A DNA stretch of 15,235 bases from Conidiobolus incongruus B7586. Lineage: Eukaryota > Entomophthoromycota > Entomophthoromycetes > Entomophthorales > Conidiobolaceae. A program made the translations under genes and the position numbers. The notes beneath the pieces are model-generated. The model was not told where the DNA came from, ran no database searches, and saw only the letters and a list, made by a program, of their open reading frames with translations. Each line of letters opens with the position of its first letter. Within the stretch, counting starts at the first letter, position 1. Positions 1-8,432 of this stretch are shown here, piece by piece. Location of the stretch: positions 1 to 15,235 of the forward strand of contig JNEM01008192.1 in NCBI GenBank assembly GCA_000697335.1. Direction: 5' to 3'.

Positions 1-405
1 TATTCTTATTTAGTTCCTAAAGGAAAATCCATTAATAGTAAACTTTATATTTCTTTTTTAAATAAAACTATTTCTAATTGGTATTCTCAATATAATTTAA
101 GAAGACCTATTATTTTGCATGATAATTGCAAAATACATAAATCTAAAGTTGTAAAAAACTTTCTAATTAAAAATAACTGGAAAAAACTACCACATCTAGT
201 ATATTCCCTAGATTATAACCCATGTGATTATAATTGTTTTGGGCAATTAAAAAACCAGCTTGCAGGAAAGAAAATTTCTGCAGGAAAATTTAATTGGTTT
301 GTGAAACATCAAATTTCAGTCTTTAATAAAAAGAACTGTTTTTTAGGTGTTAGATCTTTGCTAAAAGTATGGCAAAAAGTTATTAGAAATAAAGGAAATT
401 ATTAA
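1..405 (+). CDS. mariner transposase, C-terminal part (partial)
   Basis: Transposases of this family cut and paste their element through a DDE/D-type catalytic domain in the nucleus. The frame is open from base 1 to the stop at 403-405, about 134 residues, and its start lies outside the window. The family motif HDN (bases 118-126) carries the second catalytic aspartate. The third is in the motif YSLDYNPCDYN, with 34 residues between the two, which is the D34D spacing of true mariners. The segment before HDN (PKGKSINSKLY) matches the mariner pattern around 'PGQTINSELY', and the tail ends in the usual W-Q-K-x-I-x-N-x-G-x-Y arrangement. The first catalytic aspartate (TGDE region) is upstream of the window. 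No disabling change is visible in this part, so the copy may be fairly young, but activity cannot be inferred from a third of the protein. Confidence 0.9.
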   Translation, partial: YSYLVPKGKSINSKLYISFLNKTISNWYSQYNLRRPIILHDNCKIHKSKVVKNFLIKNNWKKLPHLVYSLDYNPCDYNCFGQLKNQLAGKKISAGKFNWFVKHQISVFNKKNCFLGVRSLLKVWQKVIRNKGNY

Positions 406-460
406 TTTTATATTATATATTTATTTTTACTTTGTATATATTAAAATGTTTATTTTTTTT

Positions 461-499
461 CAATTGCAAAAAATTCCCATTATTTAAATTACAAAGTAA
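461..499 (-). repeat. mariner terminal inverted repeat, 3' end of the left element
   Basis: A repeat of about 39 bases, reading TTACTTTG from the outside with the conserved core GGGAATTTTTTGCAATTG on the minus strand. It matches 2516-2553 with very few differences. The adjoining TA at 500-501 is the expected insertion-site dinucleotide. Confidence 0.85.
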
Positions 500-501
500 T
501 A

Positions 502-902
502 ATTAAGCAATGATAAAAATTTATTGATATATTGGTATCCTTGGTAATAATACTTATATTAGATAGATTCTGATTCTAGGTTATAATATTAAGCACAGAA
601 AAATATTTAAAAAATAATCATTTTTAATCTTAAATTAATATCTATTTTGTTTGATAAAATGAACTCAAGGTAATAGTGTAATATATTGTATATTTAGAAG
701 AATTTTTTTTATTTCCCTAAGATTATAATAATAAAAAGAATAATATTAATTCGGATATCAAATTAATAGATTAAATTCTGTAACAATTAAATTCATTAAA
801 TATTCTAAATTGAAGACAATATCAGTAAAGTTATTCATTAATATTTGCAATATATTAGAAACAAATTAAGACAGGAATCAACTGAAAATTGAATACATAG
901 CT
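502..902. other. AT-rich spacer between mariner and the first gene
   Basis: No reading frame, RNA gene or clear repeat is seen here. The right part lies downstream of the minus-strand gene and should contain its 3' untranslated region, but no canonical AATAAA could be placed with confidence. Confidence 0.6.
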
Positions 903-1805
903 CTAATATTGTGATTTAGGAAATCCTCCTAATAAACCTGATTTATGCTTGACAAAACCACCAGTAGGGGGATTAGGAGAAACATGGTGGTAATGTACAT
1001 CATCAATAGTTTTAGTTTGAAGATCCATTCCCAAGATTTCAACAAGATTATGGAAATACTCAATGTCGATACCATCAGCATATAACCAAGTTGTTGGAGT
1101 TTGATTGAAGTTAAATCCAAGTACATTCAAAGCTGAGTTATCTTTTTCTTCAAACAAGTGCTTCCACAGGCTAATGCATCCACCCTTATTTGTAATCCCA
1201 CAAATTTCACTTACAATAATATTAGCTTGGAGTTTGGTATCGTTCCATTTGACATGATCGGCGAGGTTCTGTTCAACTTTGTTCACAATATCCTGAATTT
1301 CGGGATCCAAACCATAACTTATGGCAAGGAAATCACCATATCTCATACATGCAGTATCGTGGATATCCACACCATTCATTACCTTGAAGCGAGCTTTACT
1401 TGACTTTGGCAATTCCTGTAGACATTCATTTTTATATCTTTCATAAGTAGCATTTCCCAAAATGAGAGCCGACCGGACCAGCAAGGGATATGCTGGAGCA
1501 CCAACGTTCACCAAAGCTGGGATATAACCACAAATTGGAATAGTATTTCGAGGAAGGACTATTTTTTGACCATTCACTTGATATTTTCCATCGCAATACT
1601 GGATACTTGGAACTCCAACTAGTGAACTATGGACATTCAAAATGGATGTGTCAGACACAATACATGTCTTGGTATCAGTTCCCCAATATTCACCGTAAGC
1701 GTAATTAAAAACATCAGAAGGAATTGGTCCAATCCAATTTGCAGCGTTAAGAGTGTTCACAGTTAACACAGAGAGGAAAATAGCACTTAATCCGACTGCA
1801 ACCAT
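903..1805 (-). CDS. secreted seven-cysteine protein of unknown family, intact copy A
   Basis: The 300-residue product begins with a hydrophobic signal peptide (about residues 1-21, ending NTLNA), so it is probably secreted or lodged in the secretory pathway. The mature part starts near ANWIGPIP. Seven cysteines (48, 71, 92, 128, 153, 202, 210) are all shared with the second intact copy at 8433-9341; the odd number leaves one unpaired or used between subunits. Sequons at N118, N188 and N234 suggest N-glycosylation. Shared blocks are YAYGEYW (35-41), LPRNTIP (84-90), HDTACMRYG (149-157), QTPTTWLYADGIDIE (235-249), HYHHVSPN (271-278) and GGFPK (293-297). No transmembrane segment follows the signal peptide and no intron is needed. 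The first ATG of the frame is directly followed by the signal peptide, which supports this start. I do not recognise the fold or function. It lies between two inverted mariner copies and is the first of four family members on this strand. Coding sequence is much richer in G+C than its flanks. Confidence 0.88.
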   Translation of the reverse strand: MVAVGLSAIFLSVLTVNTLNAANWIGPIPSDVFNYAYGEYWGTDTKTCIVSDTSILNVHSSLVGVPSIQYCDGKYQVNGQKIVLPRNTIPICGYIPALVNVGAPAYPLLVRSALILGNATYERYKNECLQELPKSSKARFKVMNGVDIHDTACMRYGDFLAISYGLDPEIQDIVNKVEQNLADHVKWNDTKLQANIIVSEICGITNKGGCISLWKHLFEEKDNSALNVLGFNFNQTPTTWLYADGIDIEYFHNLVEILGMDLQTKTIDDVHYHHVSPNPPTGGFVKHKSGLLGGFPKSQY

Positions 1806-1889
1806 TGTAATAGTATATAATATTGATATATCTTAGAAAATGCCAAATATCGTTTTGTTTATTGATTTTACTATTCACTCGACGAAATT

Positions 1890-1935
1890 CGCATCATATT
1901 AAATAGTCAATACTGGTATCAAACTTTCCAAATAT
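1890..1935 (-). promoter_or_regulatory. candidate core promoter region of copy A
   Basis: Read on the minus strand, a TATA-like run, TATTTAATAT, sits about 90 bases before the start codon. The stretch around it (AATAGTCA, then GATCAT and TCG on the plus strand) recurs in similar order near 12470-12510, upstream of the last pseudogene. Shared sequence in an otherwise diverged flank suggests a promoter element. This is inference from position and conservation only. Confidence 0.35.
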
Positions 1936-2240
1936 GATCATATCGCGGACAATTAATAATGAACAACACCTCATTGGGGCAAGATATATACATAAATAAA
2001 TTCCACCAACTTCATTAAAAATTACCTTCAGAATAATAAAGGACCAATCAACCATAACATGCAATTTAGTTTAATTTGAATTCTCCACAATGATCACTTG
2101 TTCTATAGAGATTTGGAGGCTATTATTTGGCTTCATTTCGGAAATATATTAATAAATTATTGCATATTACAATTGTTATCTATTTTCCTTACATATTTAA
2201 AATTTTTCTCTCAATGCACTACAATTGGGTACTTTAGATT

Positions 2241-2300
2241 AAAAGGGCCGAGTATGTGTGACAATTGCTCTGTAAAATTTACTATTTTTCTTCAAATGGT
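2241..2300. repeat. conserved upstream block, copy 1
   Basis: The block begins AAAAGGGCCG and continues with a GTGTGACAATTG-like run and a T-rich stretch. It closely matches 13039-13100. Each copy lies several hundred bases upstream of a family member (436 bases here, about 770 at the other), so the tandem duplication carried flanking DNA. Function unknown; it could be an enhancer or only a duplication relic. Confidence 0.7.
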
Positions 2301-2515
2301 GAGATATAAATCGATTCATTATATATAATCTGAGTATTAGGTAATACATTTCAGGTTATTGCGGTGCATAATATTCACAACAGTAGCAAGTTAATATATC
2401 TATTAATAAATGAAAAATAGTAATATAGTTATTTTGAATTGTATTACACCATTAATTGAAATTTTATTTTTTTCTTAAAATAGAATATTTGATTTTGGTT
2501 TATGAAATTTTACTA

Positions 2516-2553
2516 TTACTTTGCATTTTAAATAATGGGAATTTTTTGCAATT
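2516..2553 (+). repeat. mariner terminal inverted repeat, outer left end of the decayed element
   Basis: A repeat of about 38 bases that mirrors 461-499. It marks the 3' end of the decayed element, whose transposase remnant runs on the minus strand. TA precedes it at 2514-2515. Confidence 0.85.
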
Positions 2554-2609
2554 AAAAATAATAAACAATTAAATATATAATATTTAAAAATAAAAATACA
2601 ATGTAAAAT

Positions 2610-3634
2610 TAATACTCCCCTTTACTATTAAGAACCTTTTGTTATACTTTTGGCAAATTTCTAATACTTAAAATATAGTTCATTTTATTAAAGACTAAAA
2701 TTTGATATTACACAAATTAATTAATTTTTTTTGTAAATTTTCTTTATTATAAGCTAGTTTTTAATTATATAAAATAGTTATAATCATACATGTTATATTC
2801 TAAAGAATATGCTAGATTTAGTAATTTTTTTAATCATTTTTAATTAGAAACTTTTTATAACTTGAACTTTATATATTTTATAAATATTTTATAAAAAATT
2901 ATTTTTGAATTTATATTGAAAATATTGATTAAAAATAATTTGTTTCAAAAAATAATATAAAGGTTGCTTTTATTAATTTTTTTAAGAATTAAATAAGACT
3001 AAGATATAATATTAGAATATATCTTAAAAATTAATATTGATTAATAAATAAAATAATTATTCTGAAAAATTTATAAAAGTAATTAATTTATTTTGATTTA
3101 TATTTTTATAAAGGATTATACAAAAAATTTAAGATTTATTAATTATATAAAGTTTTTTAATTTTAGTTTATATTTATAATTTATAAAAGATATCATTAGC
3201 AATAGCTATTCTAGCTTTTTGAGCTTTAATTAAATTTATGTTTTTTATCTTATATTTTTATTCATTAATCTAATTTTAAATCATAATATATATAAATTAC
3301 TTATATAATTAATTTATAAGGTTTTGCCAATATTTTAACTAAAAAAGTTGATTTCTAATAAATTCTTTGATTTTATTAATAGTTAAAAAATTAATAATTA
3401 ATATTAGCCTTTTTAATTTTAATAATCATTAAATGATTTTATTCTTAGTATTAAAAAATTTATTAAACAATATATAATAAATTTATATAATATTTTATTA
3501 CCAAAAGGTACTATTATATTTGTAATCATTTTAAGAGGTTTATGGTTAAATATTATTATATAGAAAACCTTTGATGGCTATTATTTAGCTTAAACATAGT
3601 AAAATTAAACTATAAATTTTAAACAATTAATCAT
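2610..3634 (-). pseudogene. mariner transposase relic
   Basis: Homology to the transposase at 1-405 can be followed base by base from the position equivalent to its stop (about 2610) to about 3000, covering the catalytic HDN and D34D regions. Beyond that, weaker mariner-like blocks remain on the minus strand, for example RIAIAND near 3195-3225. An ATG at 3634 would give a span of about 341 codons, close to the 345 or so of mariner transposases. The frame is interrupted many times by stops and length changes, and no long open frame survives. The base composition has drifted to that of the spacers, in line with a long period without selection. Confidence 0.75.
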
Positions 3635-3742
3635 TTTATCAAAAAAGCTGTTAGATAAATATTTATTAAAATTATATTTTCTCCTATCTATTTTAAGTTT
3701 ATGTTTTTAAGATAAATAATATATTTGAAAAATAAAAAAATT

Positions 3743-3774
3743 AAACAATATCCGTTTTTTCAAATCCAAAGTAT
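3743..3774 (-). repeat. mariner terminal inverted repeat, right end of the decayed element (diverged)
   Basis: The run TCCGTTTTTTCAAATCCAAA followed by GTA is a diverged inverted version of the repeat at 2516-2553. Its distance from the left end and its place just before the transposase start fit the 5' end of the element. The exact last base and the TA are uncertain by one or two positions. Confidence 0.65.
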
Positions 3775-3920
3775 AATTATTTAAATGAAAAAGGATTCAT
3801 TATATTTATTTAGTGTTTTGATTAAACTTGATGAATAAAATTTATTTTGAAAAAAAATGAGTTAAACTATATTATTAGACAAATATTACTTTTTATTTAT
3901 ATTACCTAAGTTGAAGTTAT

Positions 3921-4796
3921 CTATAGTTGAGAAAAGCTCCAACTAAAGTTGATATATATGTGACAAAAGGATTTGATGGTGTATTCAAAATATGGTAAAA
4001 GTATATATTATTGACAGATTTAGTATTAAGATTCATTCACAAAATTTTGATAAGATTAAAAAAAGCTTAATGCGAGTACCATCTGAATATAAACAAGTGA
4101 TTGGGGTTTGATTAAGAGTAAATCCAAGAAAATTCAAAAATGGATTACCCTTCTCTTTAATTAGCTGTTCCCAAATGCTAATACATTCACGTTTTTTAAC
4201 CGCAATACAAACTGCACTAAAAATATTATTAACTTAAGTTTTTGTGTTTCTGTATTTCAACCATTAGAGATATTACTACTTGGTCTACAAATTGTTTAAT
4301 TTGGGGATCCAAACAATAACTTATGGTAAGAAAATCACCAAATATCATTGGTTAGCTATCATAGATATATACTCAATATAATTTATTTATATGAGCTTTA
4401 CTCGACACCGAAAATTTTTCAAGGCATTGTTTTTTATACCTTCCATAGGTAGCATCACTAAATCTATAACCATATTCAATGATAGAGTGATATTCTACGA
4501 AAGTAGTATCAAATCCAGCTGGAACATATCCGTAAATTGAGGTGTTGTTACAAAGAATCAATTTGGTGATATAGAAATATTTTTCAACGCAAACTTGAAC
4601 ACAAAGAATGGGATTTAGGAAACTTCCAGAACTGAAATAAGATATTCTGGGGGAATGCACAATTTGGTATCTATACTTCAATAATCACCCTAAGCATATT
4701 CAAAATTATCTTGGGGAATTGGTCTCATCAATTGAGAAGCAATGATATTATATAAGGCCAGCACAAAAGATAAAACCTGTGTATATTCATATTCAT
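3921..4796 (-). pseudogene. decayed copy of the secreted seven-cysteine gene (copy B)
   Basis: The whole length of the family can be traced on the minus strand. A stop-equivalent CTA at 3921 and the GGFPK region (near 3930-3945) come first in plus coordinates, then the QTP.TWLYADG region (about 4078-4115), the cysteine-rich middle and the IPQ...FEYA..GDY N-terminal block (about 4690-4720). A candidate start ATG lies in an ATTCAT repeat at 4784-4800. The longest surviving open piece is 4373-4681; it keeps a recognisable DTTFVEY...DATYGRYKK...CLEKFSVSSKA segment, closer to the intact copy at 8433-9341 than to that at 903-1805. The rest carries several stops and frame changes, and several family cysteines are lost. 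It lies 146 bases beyond the decayed mariner. Confidence 0.85.
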
Positions 4797-4800
4797 ATTC
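4784..4800. repeat. short ATTCAT tandem repeat at the start of copy B
   Basis: Nearly three units of a six-base repeat. On the minus strand it offers two in-frame ATG codons as the likely start of the decayed gene. Confidence 0.5.
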
Positions 4801-5350
4801 TAGCATTGAATTAATTCAAGCTATTATAAATTTTGAAATATTTGATATATAAATATTGTTTACTTCCAATCATTAACTTGAAATATATTAATAATTAAAT
4901 AGGTTTTGTATAATAAATAAGATTCTAATCAGAACTTAAAATTCAATATCCAATGGTTCAAAAAGTAATTTTATTTATTTATATAAAATACTATTTTATG
5001 AATTTTATTTATTTCACTTTAGTTTTATTATTATTTTAAATAATACTAAGAGACTTAATTATTAAACATATCCACTATATATAATATAACTTACCCGGAG
5101 AAATTCAAAAAAAACAAAATGACTGAAAATAACAATTTCCAATTTTACCTAACATTGAGCATTTAAAAAGATATCTTATTATACAAATAGTTTTATATCA
5201 ATTATTTACATTATTCTCAAAGTTGCAACTAGTGGCAAAGAGATTTCAACGTATAATATCAAAAACTAGTTTTATCAACTTAAGGCTAGAAGATTTCATA
5301 TAGAAAATCTATTATACTTAAGCTATTTATAATTTAAAACTATTTAAGAA

Positions 5351-5377
5351 ATAAAAATAAAAATAAAAATAAAAAAA
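5351..5377. repeat. TAAAAA hexanucleotide microsatellite
   Basis: T residues recur every six bases (5352, 5358, 5364, 5370) in a run of A, giving about four units followed by an A tract. Confidence 0.8.
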
Positions 5378-8300
5378 TTTTGAAATATCGCTTTTATAAA
5401 TTATAAATAGAAATAATGTAATCTCCATATCCTAATATTCTCTTTAATAATATGTTAGTAAAATAATACTTTAAGACTTTTAGTAATTAAAATATATGTA
5501 TTTTTTACTTTAACTGAGAGTTAAATAAATATATAAAATTATAACCAGTTTAAATTTATTTTAATAAAGCATTTATCTTACTATAATTAAAAGCAATTAC
5601 ATTAGATAAATCATAGATTTTAGTATATAGTTCAATACAAAGTAATAAACAAGCTACTTGCATTGAAAAATTAAATTACCACTGTAAATTCCAATAAAAA
5701 ATATATTTGAAAAAAAGCAAGTTTTATTAATAGGTAAAAATAATATTATAGTATTCCACCAATAATTAATAGCATATATATTGATATGATAGAATGTATT
5801 TTAGATTTTTGAAATCCAATATTTAATATTGATATAAGCTTATTTAAATTACAAAAATAAATATTATTTATTAAAATAATTGCATCAATATAATAATTAT
5901 TATTAAATATTTTTTATTAAAAAAACTAGACTATATTATTTTAGTTAATTTAATCATATAAAATGAATCATTATGATTATTACTGTTAACTAAGTTCAAA
6001 ATTTGATTTGATAATATTTTAACGTTATATTTCAAAATTCAAAATATTATTTTGAAGATAAAACTTAAAGAACTATATAAAACGATTAAAGGGTTACTAT
6101 TAAGATGGAATTCTGCTATTCAAAACATAAGAAGTTATTATTTAAAATAATTATTTTATATTTGCTTTAGATTTATTTATTAAGTTAAATTATAAAATTA
6201 AATAAATTTTATGTGTCACTATATATCAAAAGCTAATAGTATTTTATAAAGTTAGAAAAATTTTCTTATACAATTATTAAGTTATTAAAATATAATTCAA
6301 TTATTCAAGACCTTTATAATTATCAAATCTATTGAAAAACTGAATAATATTAATTTTTATCCTATATTAATAAAATATATCTGTTAATATTATTTATTAT
6401 TATAGCTATTATAGCTATTTTAGTTAATAGGAATTTTTTTTAGAAATTACATAACTATTAATTAATTATTACTAAGTTTTATATAGTTTATACTATTATT
6501 ATATTTGATCCAATATTTTAAAATAAATGAATAATTCTAAAAGAATATCTGTTAAAAACTTAAAAACTATTAATAAAGTTAAAAGTGATTTTAATAATAA
6601 TACTAAAATAGATATATATATTTCATTGTTCAAATATAAATATATGTTTAAACTAAAGAATTATATATTTATTATATTAATTATAGGAATTTTTATTAAT
6701 TTTCTGAAATTATTATATTAGATATTTAAGTATTAATATATATGTTCAATTTTATCACTAGTAATTATTTTATAACTCTATTGTTTAATTTATTTTAAAT
6801 ATTTAAAATTTCCAAACTTTGGTATTTTGGTTTATTATTAAATAAATTAATAAGAAAATTTGAATATTGGTTAGAATAGGGGCTTTATAAATATATATTA
6901 TAAATTAAATAAATTAACTATATTAATGATAAATTTTATATTATTATAATTGATTATTTTTATTAAATATTATTTAATTATAGAAATACAAAACTATTTT
7001 AGATATCAAGCTATTTTTAATAATTATATTATTTCATAAAAATAATTAATAGCAAAAATATTTTAATTGATAATATAACTCATAAATAATAAATAATATA
7101 ATGGTATAATGAAAAAATCACTATTTTCAGATTAGCTGTGAGTTTCAGATTATAAATAATAAGATTTATTTTATTATTTTATATAATATATTTTTAATTA
7201 GCTAATAAATTTAGAAATCATAGATTTCAAATTTCAGCACTATTTGACTCACTCTTATCAATATATGGAAATTATACTAGTATTTCCTATAAGGCCCTAT
7301 TTTAGAAACAACCCATATTGTATTATTAACTTTTCTATTGCCTTATAAATAAACAATGAATTAATTAAAATTTTTCGAATTTTATTCACAAGGTTTTAAT
7401 TAGCTATTTTGAACATAAAATCCTATATAATTTACCATCATCATATAATATATATTTCAAAATTACTAATAAATACAAATTAAACTACTCGTACCATATT
7501 TAATAAACAATTTCAAGTTATATCATAATGGTGGATTTATTAATGAAAGATATATAAATTTTATTTCAAAAGGTACTACCTTGATAATTCAAGGAAAAAT
7601 CAAAAAATTAATTTAAGAAACAATTGTAATCAAAATAGCAAGCTTTATTTAGTATAAGTAATGATTAATATATTCTATAAGTTCCATGAACTATAAATCA
7701 ATAATAGATTATATTATTCAATATTTGAATAAAAATATGAATTGCAATGATTGATCCTGAATTTGTAATTAAATAAATTCAACAACCACAATATTAAATA
7801 TATCTTACATTGTGTAATCATAATTTCTATTTGTGGAATATTTGAGAAATTTGCCTGATGAACTCTAAACTGATACACATTTAATGCATTAAAGTTCAAT
7901 CATTCAAAAAATTAAAATATTTATTCAATATAATTGTTAATTTTACTTAACAATGATTGTTATAATATTTCCATTATGTGTAAAGTATATCCATATACTC
8001 AATAATATGAATGTAAGTTTCCAAAATCAGTATTGTCAATGATATAATATAATATAGAATAAAATTCAGAAACTTATTTCAATTTCCCAAAATTATTTTA
8101 GAGGACCACTTTACATAAATATTAATGCAAAATATTGATTGATATAGCGAAAAAGTAATCCATATATCCGTATATGTTAGGCTTTAATATCTGTATTATA
8201 GATTTATATGTGATAAGATTTAATTCAATAAATATTTTAGTCCAAAATATTTTTCTCAATTTAAAAAAATATTATCAGTTAATCAACAAACCAAATTGAT

Positions 8301-8422
8301 ATAGAATATTATCTATAAAAATTAAAAATTCATTTATAATCATTTTTTACTTAAAGAAATAAATAGTTCTAGTTACAATTGATTAATCCATCAATTAACT
8401 GAAAATAAACGATGTGTTTTTG

Positions 8423-8428
8423 TTTATT
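8423..8428 (-). terminator. possible polyadenylation signal of copy C
   Basis: AATAAA on the minus strand begins five bases after the stop codon of the intact gene at 8433-9341. The hexamer is the canonical signal, but it is unusually close to the stop and is common by chance in DNA this AT-rich. Confidence 0.3.
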
Positions 8429-8432
8429 GTTA

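Larger units (their letters stand above)
1..499 (+). mobile_element. mariner-type DNA transposon, 3' part (cut by window start)
   Basis: This is the 3' portion of a mariner (Tc1/mariner superfamily) element. It holds the end of the transposase frame (to 405), a short AT-rich untranslated stretch and a terminal inverted repeat of about 39 bases at 461-499. Read from the outer end, the repeat starts TTACTTTGTAATTTAAATAA, followed by a GGGAATTTTTTGC core. A TA follows at 500-501, the expected target-site dinucleotide. The same repeat recurs in inverted orientation at 2516-2553, which fixes the border. The 5' half lies outside the window, so whether the whole element is intact cannot be judged. 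Confidence 0.9.
1806..2515. other. upstream flank of copy A
   Basis: The 5' flank of the first gene is richer in G+C than typical spacer near the gene (about 1860-2120). Parts of it match the flank of the last pseudogene: around 1896-1935, 2093-2140 and 2241-2300 against about 12468-12515, 12949-12995 and 13039-13100. A forward frame of 76 codons at 2098-2328 is not kept in the matching stretch and is not called. The right end abuts the second mariner. Confidence 0.6.
2516..3774 (-). mobile_element. full-length but decayed mariner transposon
   Basis: A copy of about 1.26 kb, of the same family as the element at 1-499 but inverted. The left repeat (2516-2553) starts TTACTTTGCATTTTAAATAA and carries the GGGAATTTTTTGC core. 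The right repeat (about 3743-3774) ends in a diverged version, CAAATCCAAAGTA. TA dinucleotides adjoin the left end (2514-2515) and, less exactly, the right end. The length is typical for mariners. Over the last third the two elements agree at roughly 70-75% of positions by eye, with many small indels. The element cannot make transposase and is an old insertion. Confidence 0.85.
4797..8432. other. AT-rich spacer between copy B and intact copy C
   Basis: About 3.6 kb of very AT-rich DNA. It contains short low-complexity frames, including a forward one at 6527-6721 (N-terminal Asn/Lys-rich, C-terminal hydrophobic) and a reverse one at 7714-7899, neither with support as a gene. There is a TAAAAA tract at 5351-5377. 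I see no family relic, RNA gene or convincing transposon end here. Confidence 0.6.

Noticed and set aside
929-1126. Minus-strand frame of 65 codons inside intact copy A
   Set aside because: It lies in another frame of the conserved gene, and a similar shadow occurs in the second intact copy at 8459-8653 because the gene sequence itself is conserved.
1158-1403. Plus-strand frame of 81 codons opposite intact copy A
   Set aside because: It is antisense to the family gene and has no motif or independent support.
1806-1830. Nematode-type trans-splice acceptor before the start codons
   Set aside because: No TTTCAG-like acceptor lies just upstream of either intact gene, so the sequence gives no support for spliced leaders, although it does not exclude a nematode host.
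2098-2328. Plus-strand frame of 76 codons in the upstream flank of copy A
   Set aside because: The matching stretch near 12950-13100 does not keep this frame, so the conservation there is not coding.
6405-6450. TAATAGGAATTTTTTT, resembling the core of the mariner repeat
   Set aside because: The outer TTACTTTG is absent and no partner end or transposase relic is seen nearby.
6527-6721. Plus-strand frame of 64 codons with Asn/Lys-rich start and hydrophobic end
   Set aside because: Composition equals that of the AT-rich spacer, and hydrophobic Ile/Leu/Phe runs are expected by chance there.
7714-7899. Minus-strand frame of 61 codons
   Set aside because: Short, without motif, in AT-rich spacer, with no relation to the gene family.
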